From: Rhodococcus qingshengii JCM 15477
GTDB taxonomy: Bacteria; Actinomycetota; Actinomycetes; Mycobacteriales; Mycobacteriaceae
Assembly (NCBI RefSeq): GCF_023221595.1
Contig: NZ_CP096563.1
Location: 3,801,501 to 3,865,500 of the forward strand
Direction: 5' to 3'
DNA: 64,000 bases
The translations under genes were made by a program, and so were the position numbers. Positions 27,192 through 36,154 of this stretch are shown piece after piece. How positions within the stretch are numbered: position 1 is the first letter of the stretch; each line of letters opens with the position of its first letter. The notes below the pieces were generated by a model that saw only the letters and a program-made list of their open reading frames with translations, did no database searches and had not been told where the DNA came from.

Positions 27192-27774
27192 GCCTGATTT
27201 GGACATACGCCGCCACGTTCGCCTAGTCGACGACGCCAGCTCGGACCTGGGAATCGTGGACAAACTTCATGCCCACAAGGATGGAGGCGTCCGGCATCGT
27301 GCGTTCTCAGTCTTCATGTTCAGTCTTGACCGCCGTCTCCTGCTGCAGCAACGGGCTGCGACGAAGTACCATTGGCCGCTCGTTTGGTCGAATTCATGTT
27401 GCGGACATCCACTTTCGAAGTCTTCCGTTCTGGGAGATGCCGCACTTCGATTGCAGCAGGAACTGAACGTGCAGGCCATCGATCTCACCGAGGCAGGCAC
27501 CGTCGAGTACCGATTCGATGACTCTGCGTCCGACCTCACTGAGTGGGAACTCAACCATGTGCTCTTCGGCACCATCGGAAGCACAGTTGCACCCAACCCT
27601 GATGAAGTCGCAGCGACCGAACTGGTCACCCCGCAACAGTTGCGGGAGGCATGCGCCGGTCGGAACGTGTCAGCTTGGTTTTCGACTGTGCTGGATACCC
27701 TCCTCACTAGCGAGGTGTTTCTGGAATCCAAATTCTCATCGGAATGGCAACCAACGCAAGGAGATAGGCAATGA
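27181..27774 (+). CDS. rauH: Isopentenyl-diphosphate delta-isomerase, type I
   Basis: A 197-aa Nudix-fold isomerase. Visible are the HKDGGVRHRAFSVF start of the domain, the catalytic Cys segment NSCCGHP, and the Glu region EWELNHVL that binds the metal. It interconverts IPP and DMAPP, raising DMAPP for prenyl chain start. The ATG at 27181 follows GGAGAGG and overlaps the exporter gene by 11 nt. Confidence 0.85.
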   Translation: MTLEPDLDIRRHVRLVDDASSDLGIVDKLHAHKDGGVRHRAFSVFMFSLDRRLLLQQRAATKYHWPLVWSNSCCGHPLSKSSVLGDAALRLQQELNVQAIDLTEAGTVEYRFDDSASDLTEWELNHVLFGTIGSTVAPNPDEVAATELVTPQQLREACAGRNVSAWFSTVLDTLLTSEVFLESKFSSEWQPTQGDRQ

Positions 27775-28721
27775 TTGTCGATACCCAATCATTCTTGGCG
27801 AAGGTCGAAGACTCGATGTGCTTGGCGCTGTCGCCGGAAAGCAAGTCCTCTGTATACCCTCAGGCAACGGTAGATCCATCTAACCTCGCGCTACGCCTCG
27901 TCCGTGCGGGAGGGAAGCGTTTCCGCGCAATGCTCGTTCTCGAAGGAATGCGCTTAACCGGAATTCGAGATGAGTGGGACTATCAACGTGGAGTTCAATT
28001 GGCGGCCGCGGTTGAATTGTTGCATCTCTTCGGTTTGCTGCAGGACGACGTAATGGACGACGCCGACCTGCGACGAGGGATTTCGACCGCATCGCGTTTC
28101 GTCGAGGCCGAGCTTGTCGCTCAGGGCGCCTCGAAAGTTAACCTTCGCCGCCACAGCGATGCGCTGGCTGTACTTGCCGGCGACCTATGCCTGTCTACCG
28201 CCGATGACCTCGTCCGTCGCGAAACCGGCAAAATCGACCAATTGTGGTCGAGGATGCGACGAGAGATGATCATCGGGCAATTCGGCGATGTCTACGCCAC
28301 AGCAACAGGCGAGACAGACCCCGCCACGCTGCAATCCATCGCGAACCTCAAGTCTGGACGATATTCCGTCTTCCTCCCACTTGCGCTGGGACTCTTGGTC
28401 ATTGACCGTGACGCGGATCTGAGCAAGGTCGAGGACGCCTCTGAACACTTCGGCCTCGCGTTCCAACTCGCGGACGACCTCCGAGATCAGCAAGCATCGG
28501 AAGTTACGGGCAAAGACCACGGCTTGGACATTGCAAACAACAAAAGAACTACGGCGGGATTAAGCGCGGAATTCTCCACCTCTTTCGAGACCCCGCCCGC
28601 AAAGAATCGGGCCATCAAAGAACTCCTCAATTCTGGATTTGAAACATTACGTATCAATCTGTATCCGCGTGAATCCTTGCGAGACCTGGAAGAAGCCCTT
28701 CAAACAGCAACCCGCCTCTAG
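27771..28721 (+). CDS. rauI: Short-chain polyprenyl diphosphate synthase (farnesyl donor)
   Basis: The 316-aa trans-prenyltransferase has the first aspartate-rich motif DDVMD (D92, D93, D96), the second DDLRD (D235, D236, D239) and the GGKRFR segment at 48-52. A Phe at the fifth position before the first motif limits chain growth to about C15-C20, consistent with the farnesyl group of aurachins. Start and stop overlap (ATGA) with the isomerase gene. It closes the operon; a weak dyad follows. Confidence 0.85.
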   Translation: MIVDTQSFLAKVEDSMCLALSPESKSSVYPQATVDPSNLALRLVRAGGKRFRAMLVLEGMRLTGIRDEWDYQRGVQLAAAVELLHLFGLLQDDVMDDADLRRGISTASRFVEAELVAQGASKVNLRRHSDALAVLAGDLCLSTADDLVRRETGKIDQLWSRMRREMIIGQFGDVYATATGETDPATLQSIANLKSGRYSVFLPLALGLLVIDRDADLSKVEDASEHFGLAFQLADDLRDQQASEVTGKDHGLDIANNKRTTAGLSAEFSTSFETPPAKNRAIKELLNSGFETLRINLYPRESLRDLEEALQTATRL

Positions 28722-28953
28722 TCGCTGCGGGTATAAATTTGTCGACGCGATGAAGAGAATACTGAACTAACCAACCGGAGAATTTACATCTGCCGATGAT
28801 TCGGAAAATCAGATGACTCGATTGTAAATGGTTTGCCAGTAAACATTTTCACCTTAGCCTCAACAGCAATTTCTCCTACCTCGGCAAAATCTCGAGCAGC
28901 GCGGCTACCAATTCCGGTCATCCAATCACCGATAACACGACAGGTTTTCTTTC
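28722..28953. other. Intergenic gap after the rau operon
   Basis: AT-richer DNA with a weak imperfect dyad (ATTTACA near 28783 and TGTAAAT near 28825) that may end transcription of the operon. No gene seen. Composition drops further toward AT into the next gene. Confidence 0.35.
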
Positions 28954-30231
28954 ATGGCTGATCTATCTGAAAGTGTTTCCCGAAACCAAAGTTCGCCATT
29001 GACGGGTACGATACTTACAACCATTCTACTGCTGTCTGCGCTTATCTACTCCTTCTTTAAGTTCCGGAATGCAGCGATCTGCATAAAATGGGGGCAGAGG
29101 TTCGCTAGTCTACGAGATGCTCTAGCCGGACTCGGAATCGCCGTGGTCTTATTCATCAGCTTCTTGTCGTTGGTAGCGGGCATCGAACTCTCGCGTACGG
29201 GAAGTAATTTCGCAGCAATTCTTGCAATTGCAATACTTTGCGCCAGTCTCATCTTGCATTTGCTTACAAAATCCGTAGTAATACAAAACCAACCAACACG
29301 CAGCCCCTTGAAAAACTCGGCACTGAACTTGCTTGGGCGTAGTATATTGCCAGCAACAGAAGCACTCACCGACGAGATACGTCATTCTATTTCAAACATT
29401 CTTCAATTTCTCATTGGGGACTGGTTGACCGGTCGATGGCAACGAAGGGTCCTTCTCCCGATTGCCGGGGTAGGCACGGCCATCCTGGCGGTCGCGGCAG
29501 GAATCCAGACCATCGTTACACCTGAACTCGATGGCATGAACGCTGGCAGCGTATTAACCATATTTGGCATATCGATTGTTTTCGCGATCAGCGTCCCTGC
29601 CACTTCAACATGGGTGGTGCTTGCGCTCGCAACCGGACGGCCCCGCGTATTCGCCAGCCTGAAACGCCTTGGAGAGTGCGCCGGCGCTGGGACCGCAGGC
29701 GGTCTTTTTGTGGGCTGCCTGTCATTTTACTACCTACACTTCATTGCGACATCGGCTGTCCCGAGCAGTCAAGCCACAGTTGCAGCATTCGTCAATCTGT
29801 CGATCTTGGGTGCGGTGATCGGATACGTCGCCGGCCTTTTTATAGTCCTATTCGATATTGTCAGTTCCACAAATGTTCCGATTCTTGGCACTCTTGCTGT
29901 CCCAACACTGCTCAGCATCGCGACCCTGGTCACCAATTCGGTGGCGTCGCCGAAATCTGTGTTGACTCAACTTATCGAAGGACTCGAATACACTGACATA
30001 AAATCCGAGTGGGCGCGCCAGCTTGTGGTCGCAAAGACGGATGTTTTGACAGACTTCATTACGGACGGATGGTATACAGCAAGTATCTTTATAATTTCAG
30101 GGATCTTTGCTATAACGAACCTCAGACAGCTCTATCCGTCCAACCGAGATCGATCGATCGAAAACCAAATTGAGAGAGTTCCGATGGAATCATCGGACCA
30201 CAGCCGATACGATACCAAGCCTGGAGGGTGA
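28954..30231 (+). CDS. Polytopic membrane protein of unknown function
   Basis: 425 aa with about nine hydrophobic segments spread over the whole length, a polar hinge near residues 110-160, and a charged C-terminus. No family motif is recognised. Its codons are more AT-rich than those of the rau genes, suggesting another origin. It lies 230 nt downstream on the same strand; a link to quinoline tolerance cannot be excluded but has no direct support. The ribosome site is weak. Confidence 0.6.
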   Translation: MADLSESVSRNQSSPLTGTILTTILLLSALIYSFFKFRNAAICIKWGQRFASLRDALAGLGIAVVLFISFLSLVAGIELSRTGSNFAAILAIAILCASLILHLLTKSVVIQNQPTRSPLKNSALNLLGRSILPATEALTDEIRHSISNILQFLIGDWLTGRWQRRVLLPIAGVGTAILAVAAGIQTIVTPELDGMNAGSVLTIFGISIVFAISVPATSTWVVLALATGRPRVFASLKRLGECAGAGTAGGLFVGCLSFYYLHFIATSAVPSSQATVAAFVNLSILGAVIGYVAGLFIVLFDIVSSTNVPILGTLAVPTLLSIATLVTNSVASPKSVLTQLIEGLEYTDIKSEWARQLVVAKTDVLTDFITDGWYTASIFIISGIFAITNLRQLYPSNRDRSIENQIERVPMESSDHSRYDTKPGG

Positions 30232-30749
30232 GCGCGTTCATGGTCAACGACTGCGTGGTAGCCGTCATGTGCGCCGCACGGCTCAAACATCCCTGATCTA
30301 CGTCGACCGGTCTATATTATTTGATACTCCGATGAAACGAATCGTCGCAGTGCGCGCTATCCCATAGGCTTTGCTGGAGTGTCGCCTGGTACGAAATCGG
30401 CAAGACATTTGAGCCTCAGATCAAGGAGTTTCAATTCCGCGCCGACCTACTTGGTTCTTCCCAGGTCACGAAAACCGATCCGCTAGACGGCATGTGGGTC
30501 GACCCGTTTCGGACCTGGGCCTCGCTTGAAAGACCAGGCAGCCAGTAAATCTCGAAAGATCGAATCGAACCACGACAGCACACGCATTACTGCGCCCCTC
30601 AGTCGATTTTGACGCCCAACTGAGCTCGATCGCGATATCTTAGCGCTTCGACTAGATCTTGACGTCCAAAAGCGCACTGAGACGCTCCAATGGCCTTTCC
30701 TTCAAATAATTCCGGCGACATTCATACTTCCAGAACTCCAGGGCGAGTG
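30232..30749. other. Non-coding stretch
   Basis: About 520 nt without a credible gene on either strand. Composition is mixed and AT-richer at both ends. It may be debris of former genes. Confidence 0.35.
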
Positions 30750-31106
30750 ATGAAAACTGAAATCTCCGAGTTGACCGCCCTCTCGCAGGGACTCTGTGTG
30801 CTGCAAACAACTTCGGGCGCCGGCCTCGTTGACTATTCGGTGGACACCACTGAGCGGCGACTAGCCATGACCGCCGCCGAGGCGGATGGCAACGCTCCCA
30901 TCACCGTCTGGTTCGAGCTCGACGGTATTTCCGAATGTACCGTCGGTCAACCCGCGCAATTCGTGGTGAAAAGAGAGAACTATTTCGTACCTCTTCTGTC
31001 CGGCCCGGTGACGTCGATCCATCCATATCTGCTTGTCATCGACGCGAATGCCGGTCCCTGCATACGATCGGCGCCGGCGAGGTCGTGGATCTGCGTCGGC
31101 TTGTAG
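30750..31106 (+). CDS. Hypothetical protein, possibly truncated by frameshift
   Basis: ATG at 30750 with a GGGCGA site gives 118 aa. Up to about residue 100 the sequence looks natural (alternating strands, e.g. PITVWFELDGISE and YLLVIDA), then it becomes Arg/Ser-rich and stops. Another plus-strand frame takes over near 31070 and runs to 31468 with plausible strands (GEVVDLRRLVAEVDASL). The two may be one gene broken by a frameshift around 31060-31075. Function unknown. Confidence 0.4.
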   Translation: MKTEISELTALSQGLCVLQTTSGAGLVDYSVDTTERRLAMTAAEADGNAPITVWFELDGISECTVGQPAQFVVKRENYFVPLLSGPVTSIHPYLLVIDANAGPCIRSAPARSWICVGL

Positions 31107-31348
31107 CTGAGGTCGACGCTTCCCTGACGGAGGTCGACATTGCAGGAGGCCAGGCAAGTGCCGTACTTGTTCCGTTGAGCCAGTGGAAAACTACACAGGA
31201 GATTGCTGGCTTGATGACGAGTCCCCCACGCATCCGCGCGCGCTGGCTCGGATCGAACGTCTCGAGATGCCGCCAGGCGACGATCGTCATCGCGGAGAGT
31301 CGCCCTGAGGTACTGCGCTGCGAGTGCGGTGAGTCAGCCTCGGGCCTG

Positions 31349-31525
31349 TCAGTCTTCGACCCGGTATTCTTTGCGGAGCCTCCGCACGACTTCCTCTACA
31401 GTAGCGCGGCCGAGGACAATCTCCACGAGGTCATCCAGCAGCGCATCAGAAATATGACCTCCCGATAGTCGCGTGGAGTGCATCGCACGAGTAGCCCTAT
31501 CGAATCTTTCAGCCATCGATGTCAT
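31349..31525 (-). CDS. Small helical protein, antitoxin-like
   Basis: 58 aa from an ATG preceded by GGAG. The body is a helix bundle ending DALLDDLVEIVLGRATVEEVVRRLRKEYRVED, similar in outline to small antitoxins of Fic toxins (VbhA type). No Fic gene follows, so this remains a resemblance. It overlaps the plus-strand frame ending at 31468, and only one of them is likely real; this one has the better composition. Confidence 0.4.
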   Translation of the reverse strand: MTSMAERFDRATRAMHSTRLSGGHISDALLDDLVEIVLGRATVEEVVRRLRKEYRVED

Positions 31526-31779
31526 ACGCGCTCCAACTGTCGAATCAATCACATCAATAGACAAAGATCGGTGCGACTATTCAGTATACCGAATGCTTGA
31601 CGGAAAAACTGCTCACACAAAATATGCACCTAAACTGAGTTTTTTCGAAATAAGAAGAAGGGCTTCCATAAATGAAATTATGGTCGTCGACGTGAGATGG
31701 AGGGTGCCGAATAGGATCAGCAACCGAATGCCACAGCGATGCCGACTTGAATCACACGAGTGTGCGGCATGAACAGAGT

Positions 31780-32703
31780 TCACACAGTGGTCGATTTTAT
31801 ATGCATCTGCTCAATCAGCCTTCTCAGTTCCGGGTGATCGAAAACGTCTGCTGGCTTGAGTGCCCTTGCCACGTTGAGGCAGCTACCGATCTCGGACGCG
31901 GGCGGGAGTTGCCTCTTGATGTTGACCACGATGGACCTGTACCTACTTGGCACCGACCAATTTAGGTCGTCGACCAGGTAGCCGGGAATCGAACCGACGG
32001 TCGCAGTCAAGGGATCAACCCCGACCCGTCTGACGGCGTAGTCAATCCAGCCTCTGCGATTGAGTTCATTCTCTGTCGCCCATGCAGGATTCTTCTTGGC
32101 TAACCGCAGCTGCATTTTCTGGAAGGCGGACTCAACATCTGGGGCACCTTCCCTCGCCGCCTTCGCTATCGAGATGAGCGCCCTCATGCTGCCAAGAAGC
32201 CGAGTTCCCGGATGCCCAACTGGAAGATAGACACCCATCTGCCAAGCTGGATACGCGCAATTGGAACGCTCTTCTGCCACCGCGGCGAGGACTGCTTCCG
32301 ACCAGACTTGATTCCAAGCATCGAGAAGGTCGGAGACCTGAGTTGCCGCGTCGATCCATCGCTGCCATTGCTGCCCATCAGGTGTCTGCCTGAACATCGC
32401 CCAGTTCGCATTGACTTGCGATTCCAATTGGGCCTGGTGCTGCCTGGCCGCCTGTCTCTGAGCCTGCTGTGCGGCCTGTTGCGCGCTTACGGCTTGCGAA
32501 CGAGCTTGCTGCTGGCGCTGATTCGCCTCGTCAACTTCTCGCGCCTCTCGTTTCTTCGCCAATCGCGCAATCTCCGCATTCGCTGCGGCATTCTCGCGGG
32601 CACGACGTTGTCCATCCTTCGCTGCCTTCTGGGCGGCACGGGTCTGCTCTTCGGCCTCGTAAAGCATCCGGTCTTGCCACGTCGGTCCGTCGAACAACCC
32701 CAC
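31780..32703 (-). CDS. Coiled-coil hypothetical protein
   Basis: A 307-aa protein. From about residue 10 to 125 it is an Ala/Gln/Arg/Glu-rich coiled coil. The C-terminal 180 residues are globular with many Trp. GTG at 32703 is chosen because AAGGGGG lies 4-5 nt upstream and the sequence after it begins like a typical N-terminus (GLFDGPTWQDRM); the frame is open to 32832. The layout recalls the coiled-coil/zinc gene at 8821, but here no membrane helix is present. Function unknown. Confidence 0.6.
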   Translation of the reverse strand: MGLFDGPTWQDRMLYEAEEQTRAAQKAAKDGQRRARENAAANAEIARLAKKREAREVDEANQRQQQARSQAVSAQQAAQQAQRQAARQHQAQLESQVNANWAMFRQTPDGQQWQRWIDAATQVSDLLDAWNQVWSEAVLAAVAEERSNCAYPAWQMGVYLPVGHPGTRLLGSMRALISIAKAAREGAPDVESAFQKMQLRLAKKNPAWATENELNRRGWIDYAVRRVGVDPLTATVGSIPGYLVDDLNWSVPSRYRSIVVNIKRQLPPASEIGSCLNVARALKPADVFDHPELRRLIEQMHIKSTTV

Positions 32704-32770
32704 ATTGCCCCCTTCATTGCATACCGCAGATACCAATTGGCTACGTTTTTGAACGAACGTCGCTGGTGAG

Positions 32771-33085
32771 TTAGCGGGATGATTCGTACCCGGCAACTCT
32801 CCTGGACCGTACCAGTGTGCTGGCACGCACATCCGCGTCGATCACATTGTCGATGGTCCAAACAATCTCACAATTCTCAGAAGAAGGGGTCGTGCAGTCC
32901 CCTAAGTCATCGAGAATGAACCGAACAAAGTTCAGAGGCCGATCAGGAAACCACTGGTAAGCCCCACCGCTTGAACAGCACTTTTTGCTGACCGACACAG
33001 GTTTGAGACTTTTGCAATATCTCTTCGTAGGAACGAGAGATGCCTCCACGCTGGGACGAGGGAGGTCACCGCCCGCTTGTGTCAC
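32771..33085 (-). CDS. Possible small Cys-rich hypothetical protein
   Basis: A GTG-started frame of 104 codons. The middle (GAYQWFPDRPLNFVRFILDDLG) looks natural and there are five Cys. The start has only a weak AGG site. It would be the upstream neighbour of the coiled-coil gene. Low certainty. Confidence 0.3.
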   Translation of the reverse strand: MTQAGGDLPRPSVEASLVPTKRYCKSLKPVSVSKKCCSSGGAYQWFPDRPLNFVRFILDDLGDCTTPSSENCEIVWTIDNVIDADVRASTLVRSRRVAGYESSR

Positions 33086-33215
33086 CTAGAAACAACCTGC
33101 ATTCCGATAACAGAAACGCACCAGAGCCATTCGCGGCGCACAGCAGTCCATAACGGGTTTGCGATTGGTGCTAGATTCTGGCAATGCCTTCGCCCTCAGG
33201 ACTGAGGATTACCAC

Positions 33216-34061
33216 GTGACTCCACCCGGTGCAGGACCGATGCCGCAACCACCCGGTTGGTACCCCGACCCGAACTCGCCGTCTCTCCGCTGGTGGGATG
33301 GCATCCAGTGGAGCGATCGGTGGGCACCTGCCTCGAATCGCCCAACTGGCGCCACGACCTCACAGGCGACACAGTTTGCATCTCCGAGTCCAGCCAATTC
33401 CGGTCACTGGCAAGCCGCTTCTTACAGCTCTGCACAGGCGAACAGCCACAGTACGTCGAAGACCGCTACAGCACCGAAAAAGAAGCAGTTCACCGTCCTT
33501 TGGGTTGCCGGACTGATCTTTGTGGTCGGACTCTTCGGCTCAATTTTGGCGAACAATTCAAGCCACAACTCAACTAACGAAGCAACCAAGACCGTCGAAG
33601 GGCCCACAGACCCACAAAGTCTCGCGTCAGCTCTTCCCACAGTCGGCGATACGTCCTTCGGCGACCTGAACAGCTACAAAACCCTGGACGAATCCGATTT
33701 CAAGAAGATAATGCATCCGTCCGGGAACCTCGTAGAGTATCCATACCCTTATGTGGGTTCCCGTGTTGTTCTCTATGGCAAGGTCGACGGACTTCCATCA
33801 GGATACGAAACCGCCACCGGTGGCACCTACTTCGACGCCACCGTCAGCTGGCATGACCTCGGTCCAATAGTCAGCTGGAGTCTGAACTCCGTCGACGTAC
33901 CCATCATCGGCTTGAGATCAGATCTCGGCGACGTCGAACCGGGCAGTAACCTTGCGATCTATGTGGAGGTCCGCCGCCCATTCCTCACCGGAGCGAAGGT
34001 ATTCGACTCTGCGCTGCGCGATCCATTCCTCGTTGCACACGCAGTGCGCGTGATTCGGTAA
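33216..34061 (+). CDS. DUF2510 membrane-anchored protein
   Basis: The 281-aa protein begins with a DUF2510 module (PPGWYPDPNSPSLRWWDGIQWSDRW, residues about 10-35), a short Trp-rich domain common in actinobacterial membrane proteins. A Ser/Ala/Thr-rich linker follows, then one membrane helix (about residues 95-115), then an extracytoplasmic beta domain of about 150 residues. GTG at 33216 follows GAGGA by 7 nt. The outer domain resembles OB-like folds in related proteins, but I do not assign a role. Confidence 0.7.
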   Translation: MTPPGAGPMPQPPGWYPDPNSPSLRWWDGIQWSDRWAPASNRPTGATTSQATQFASPSPANSGHWQAASYSSAQANSHSTSKTATAPKKKQFTVLWVAGLIFVVGLFGSILANNSSHNSTNEATKTVEGPTDPQSLASALPTVGDTSFGDLNSYKTLDESDFKKIMHPSGNLVEYPYPYVGSRVVLYGKVDGLPSGYETATGGTYFDATVSWHDLGPIVSWSLNSVDVPIIGLRSDLGDVEPGSNLAIYVEVRRPFLTGAKVFDSALRDPFLVAHAVRVIR

Positions 34062-34115
34062 ACCGACGTGTCCGCGGTCGTCGCCATAGGAAATCGGTAG
34101 ACAGCCGTCATACAC

Positions 34116-34140
34116 GGCGCGCCCACTTCTGGTGCGCGCC
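34116..34140 (+). terminator. GC-rich hairpin after the DUF2510 gene
   Basis: GGCGCGC (34116-34122) pairs with GCGCGCC (34134-34140), with further imperfect pairing inside. It lies 55 nt after the stop codon at 34061. No clear T-run follows. Confidence 0.45.
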
Positions 34141-34316
34141 GGAGTCAATAAATTGCGGCGAATTTCCAACGATCGAGAAGCGTGCATGCGCGGAACACAA
34201 AATCGACCGATTCAGTATTCTTTGGCTAAAAATCACCAAATTCCTGGACATACTCATCGAGGCCGCGTGCGAGCGCAAGTAGCTAAATTGAGGTGGCTTC
34301 GACCCGAAATCGCTCA

Positions 34317-34982
34317 CTAGCCAATTTTGATAGTGCAGACATTGTTCCCTCCGGTGACGGCACGAGACTTATTACCTCCATTACTCGCGCACGAGTCAGG
34401 AAGCACGTCGGTAAGTATCAAATTTGTACTCTGCCACCCCTCCTCAAATCCACCAGGATTATTTGGAGTACGGTCACCCCTGTACAGAACATCGAATGTG
34501 AAGTCCCCAATTGTCGGAGTTACTTCGATCAGAGAGCTGACTGTGGGATTCATCATCGGCGTATCGCCGCAAGCCTGACCCGAGTTATGCACCGCTCCCG
34601 CGGTTCGAATTCCGACGTCCAGACCGGGTGGCCAACTGAAGCCATTTGTGGTGATCGGCGTAAAGGTTCCAACCACACGTGAAGCGAGGATCGGTCTTGT
34701 ATCACTGAGTGATGAAACGCCGCATGAACTCGATACATCTGCCGCGCTTACAATTTGCTTGGGTTCGTGCCATTCCAAAACCAACCGTCCCTCGTAGCCC
34801 TCCGAAGTCTCGAGATCGAGATCAACTTTGGCGATGACCTGAGTAGTGGTTGCCGGCGCGATAGTCGTCTGCTCGATTGGGGCAGCTACTTCAGCCGACG
34901 TTGCCACCGTGCTTTGCGGGGAGAACTTGCTCTGAGTGGGAGATGTCGTCGGGCTCGCCTGACTGCATGCAGCGACAGTCAC
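34317..34982 (-). CDS. Lipoprotein-like protein with a damaged or unusual start
   Basis: The frame from GTG 34982 begins only five residues before a Cys (VTVAAC), too short for a signal peptide. Upstream in frame the codons continue with a typical signal core (SLGLLALAT) back to CTG at 35012, and a TAA lies about five codons before that. So either CTG is used as start, or the original start was lost. The mature part is Thr/Ser-rich, then beta-rich with four Cys. The protein otherwise resembles small extracytoplasmic lipoproteins of actinobacteria. Confidence 0.5.
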   Translation of the reverse strand: MTVAACSQASPTTSPTQSKFSPQSTVATSAEVAAPIEQTTIAPATTTQVIAKVDLDLETSEGYEGRLVLEWHEPKQIVSAADVSSSCGVSSLSDTRPILASRVVGTFTPITTNGFSWPPGLDVGIRTAGAVHNSGQACGDTPMMNPTVSSLIEVTPTIGDFTFDVLYRGDRTPNNPGGFEEGWQSTNLILTDVLPDSCASNGGNKSRAVTGGNNVCTIKIG

Positions 34983-35109
34983 TGTGGCAAGAGCGAGTAA
35001 ACCTAGGGACAGTCCAGATCGAAATTAGAACTTGTGCATCCAGCACCTTCCAATTCACGTGCGAAGCAACGCCTTTTCACACGGGTTGCGACGCTAAGAT
35101 GAAATCTAC

Positions 35110-35145
35110 GTTCAGGGCATCGTCTGGTCAGATGGTGCCCTGAAC
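35110..35145 (-). terminator. 17-bp hairpin downstream of the lipoprotein gene
   Basis: Arms 35110-35126 and 35129-35145 pair over their full length; the outer 10 bp are perfect and the inner 7 include two G-U pairs, around a minimal loop. It lies about 170 nt beyond the stop of the gene ending at 35317 and upstream of the damaged lipoprotein gene. It may be a terminator or a protein-binding dyad. Confidence 0.5.
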
Positions 35146-35316
35146 CGAAATCGTCACATCCGCCGGTTCTCGTGCCCCAATCGACCGAGCAGCGGGTCCA
35201 ATATCGCTCACCGCCGCACAGAAACCGTCGAGGAATGCCGAAACAATCTTCCGCGAGCACGGTGGTCACCATCCCTAGCGAGAATGCTGGGGAATTAGAT
35301 TTCCGGTTTCACACCA

Positions 35317-35934
35317 CTACTCGATCAATTGCGGGCAAATATATCTCGCCTGCAGTAGAGCAACTTCAGATCCAGCATCACCCTGATCGATCTGTTCGTT
35401 TATCCGGCTGAGCCGAGTAGCATGAAACTCTCCGTCCATCGAATCCTCATTCGACCATACGGTGCAGGTCGTAAGTGCATCCATGAATATCGCTCCGCTA
35501 GTTGAGCGCATTTTAGTGTAAATCTCAGGATCCTCGTACACTCGTGGAATTACGCCACACACTTCCCTCGCATACAGCGCAAGCCCATTGACAGGTACAT
35601 CCCCCCAAGGATGTCCTTCTTCTTCACCATCGACACTGTCACGCAGCGAATTGGTGACGCTATTCATCGCACCGCCCGGATACATTTCGTCCAAGCTTGA
35701 CGCAATCAGACGCACCAAGTCCGGGCGGTTCAGGTCCCCTATGTTGGCGTCGATGCAGTCAGAATCTTGTGCAATAGGGAGCGACTCAACTGGTTTCGTC
35801 GCTTCGCTCTCAAACTCCACCTCTGTGCCATTTGAGGTAGTTTCTTCCGCAGAAGTACAACCTACGATTACTGACAGCATGCTCGCCGATCCGAGAATGA
35901 GAGATATTGCACGATGTTTACTCCGGTCGCCCAC
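35317..35934 (-). CDS. Secreted lipoprotein, function unknown
   Basis: The 205-aa product has a basic N-terminus, hydrophobic core and lipobox VIVGC with Cys at about residue 26, then a Glu/Thr-rich linker and a helical domain with five Cys, likely forming disulfides. GTG at 35934 follows AAGGA by 8 nt. A surface-attached role is clear; its partner is not. Confidence 0.65.
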   Translation of the reverse strand: MGDRSKHRAISLILGSASMLSVIVGCTSAEETTSNGTEVEFESEATKPVESLPIAQDSDCIDANIGDLNRPDLVRLIASSLDEMYPGGAMNSVTNSLRDSVDGEEEGHPWGDVPVNGLALYAREVCGVIPRVYEDPEIYTKMRSTSGAIFMDALTTCTVWSNEDSMDGEFHATRLSRINEQIDQGDAGSEVALLQARYICPQLIE

Positions 35935-36154
35935 AATTTCATCCTTTCAAGCCCAGCAAACGATTGATAATCGTAACGGCGAGATTCTCCGGATGTCTAT
36001 CATCTGTTTGAATGACCAGCTGCCTTGAGTCGTACGCAAGATATCCCGGCCGCGCACCTATGTTGCTTGTTCCGGTACCCCTGGCGAGCGTTGTGGACGT
36101 GTCCGACGTTCCCGGTATTCACCACGCCCACGGGTTCGATCCACAATGTTCCAG

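Noticed and set aside
28954..30231. Idea that this membrane protein is the aurachin self-resistance factor
   Set aside because: It is separated by 230 nt, differs in composition and has no resistance-family motif; the exporter is a sufficient explanation.
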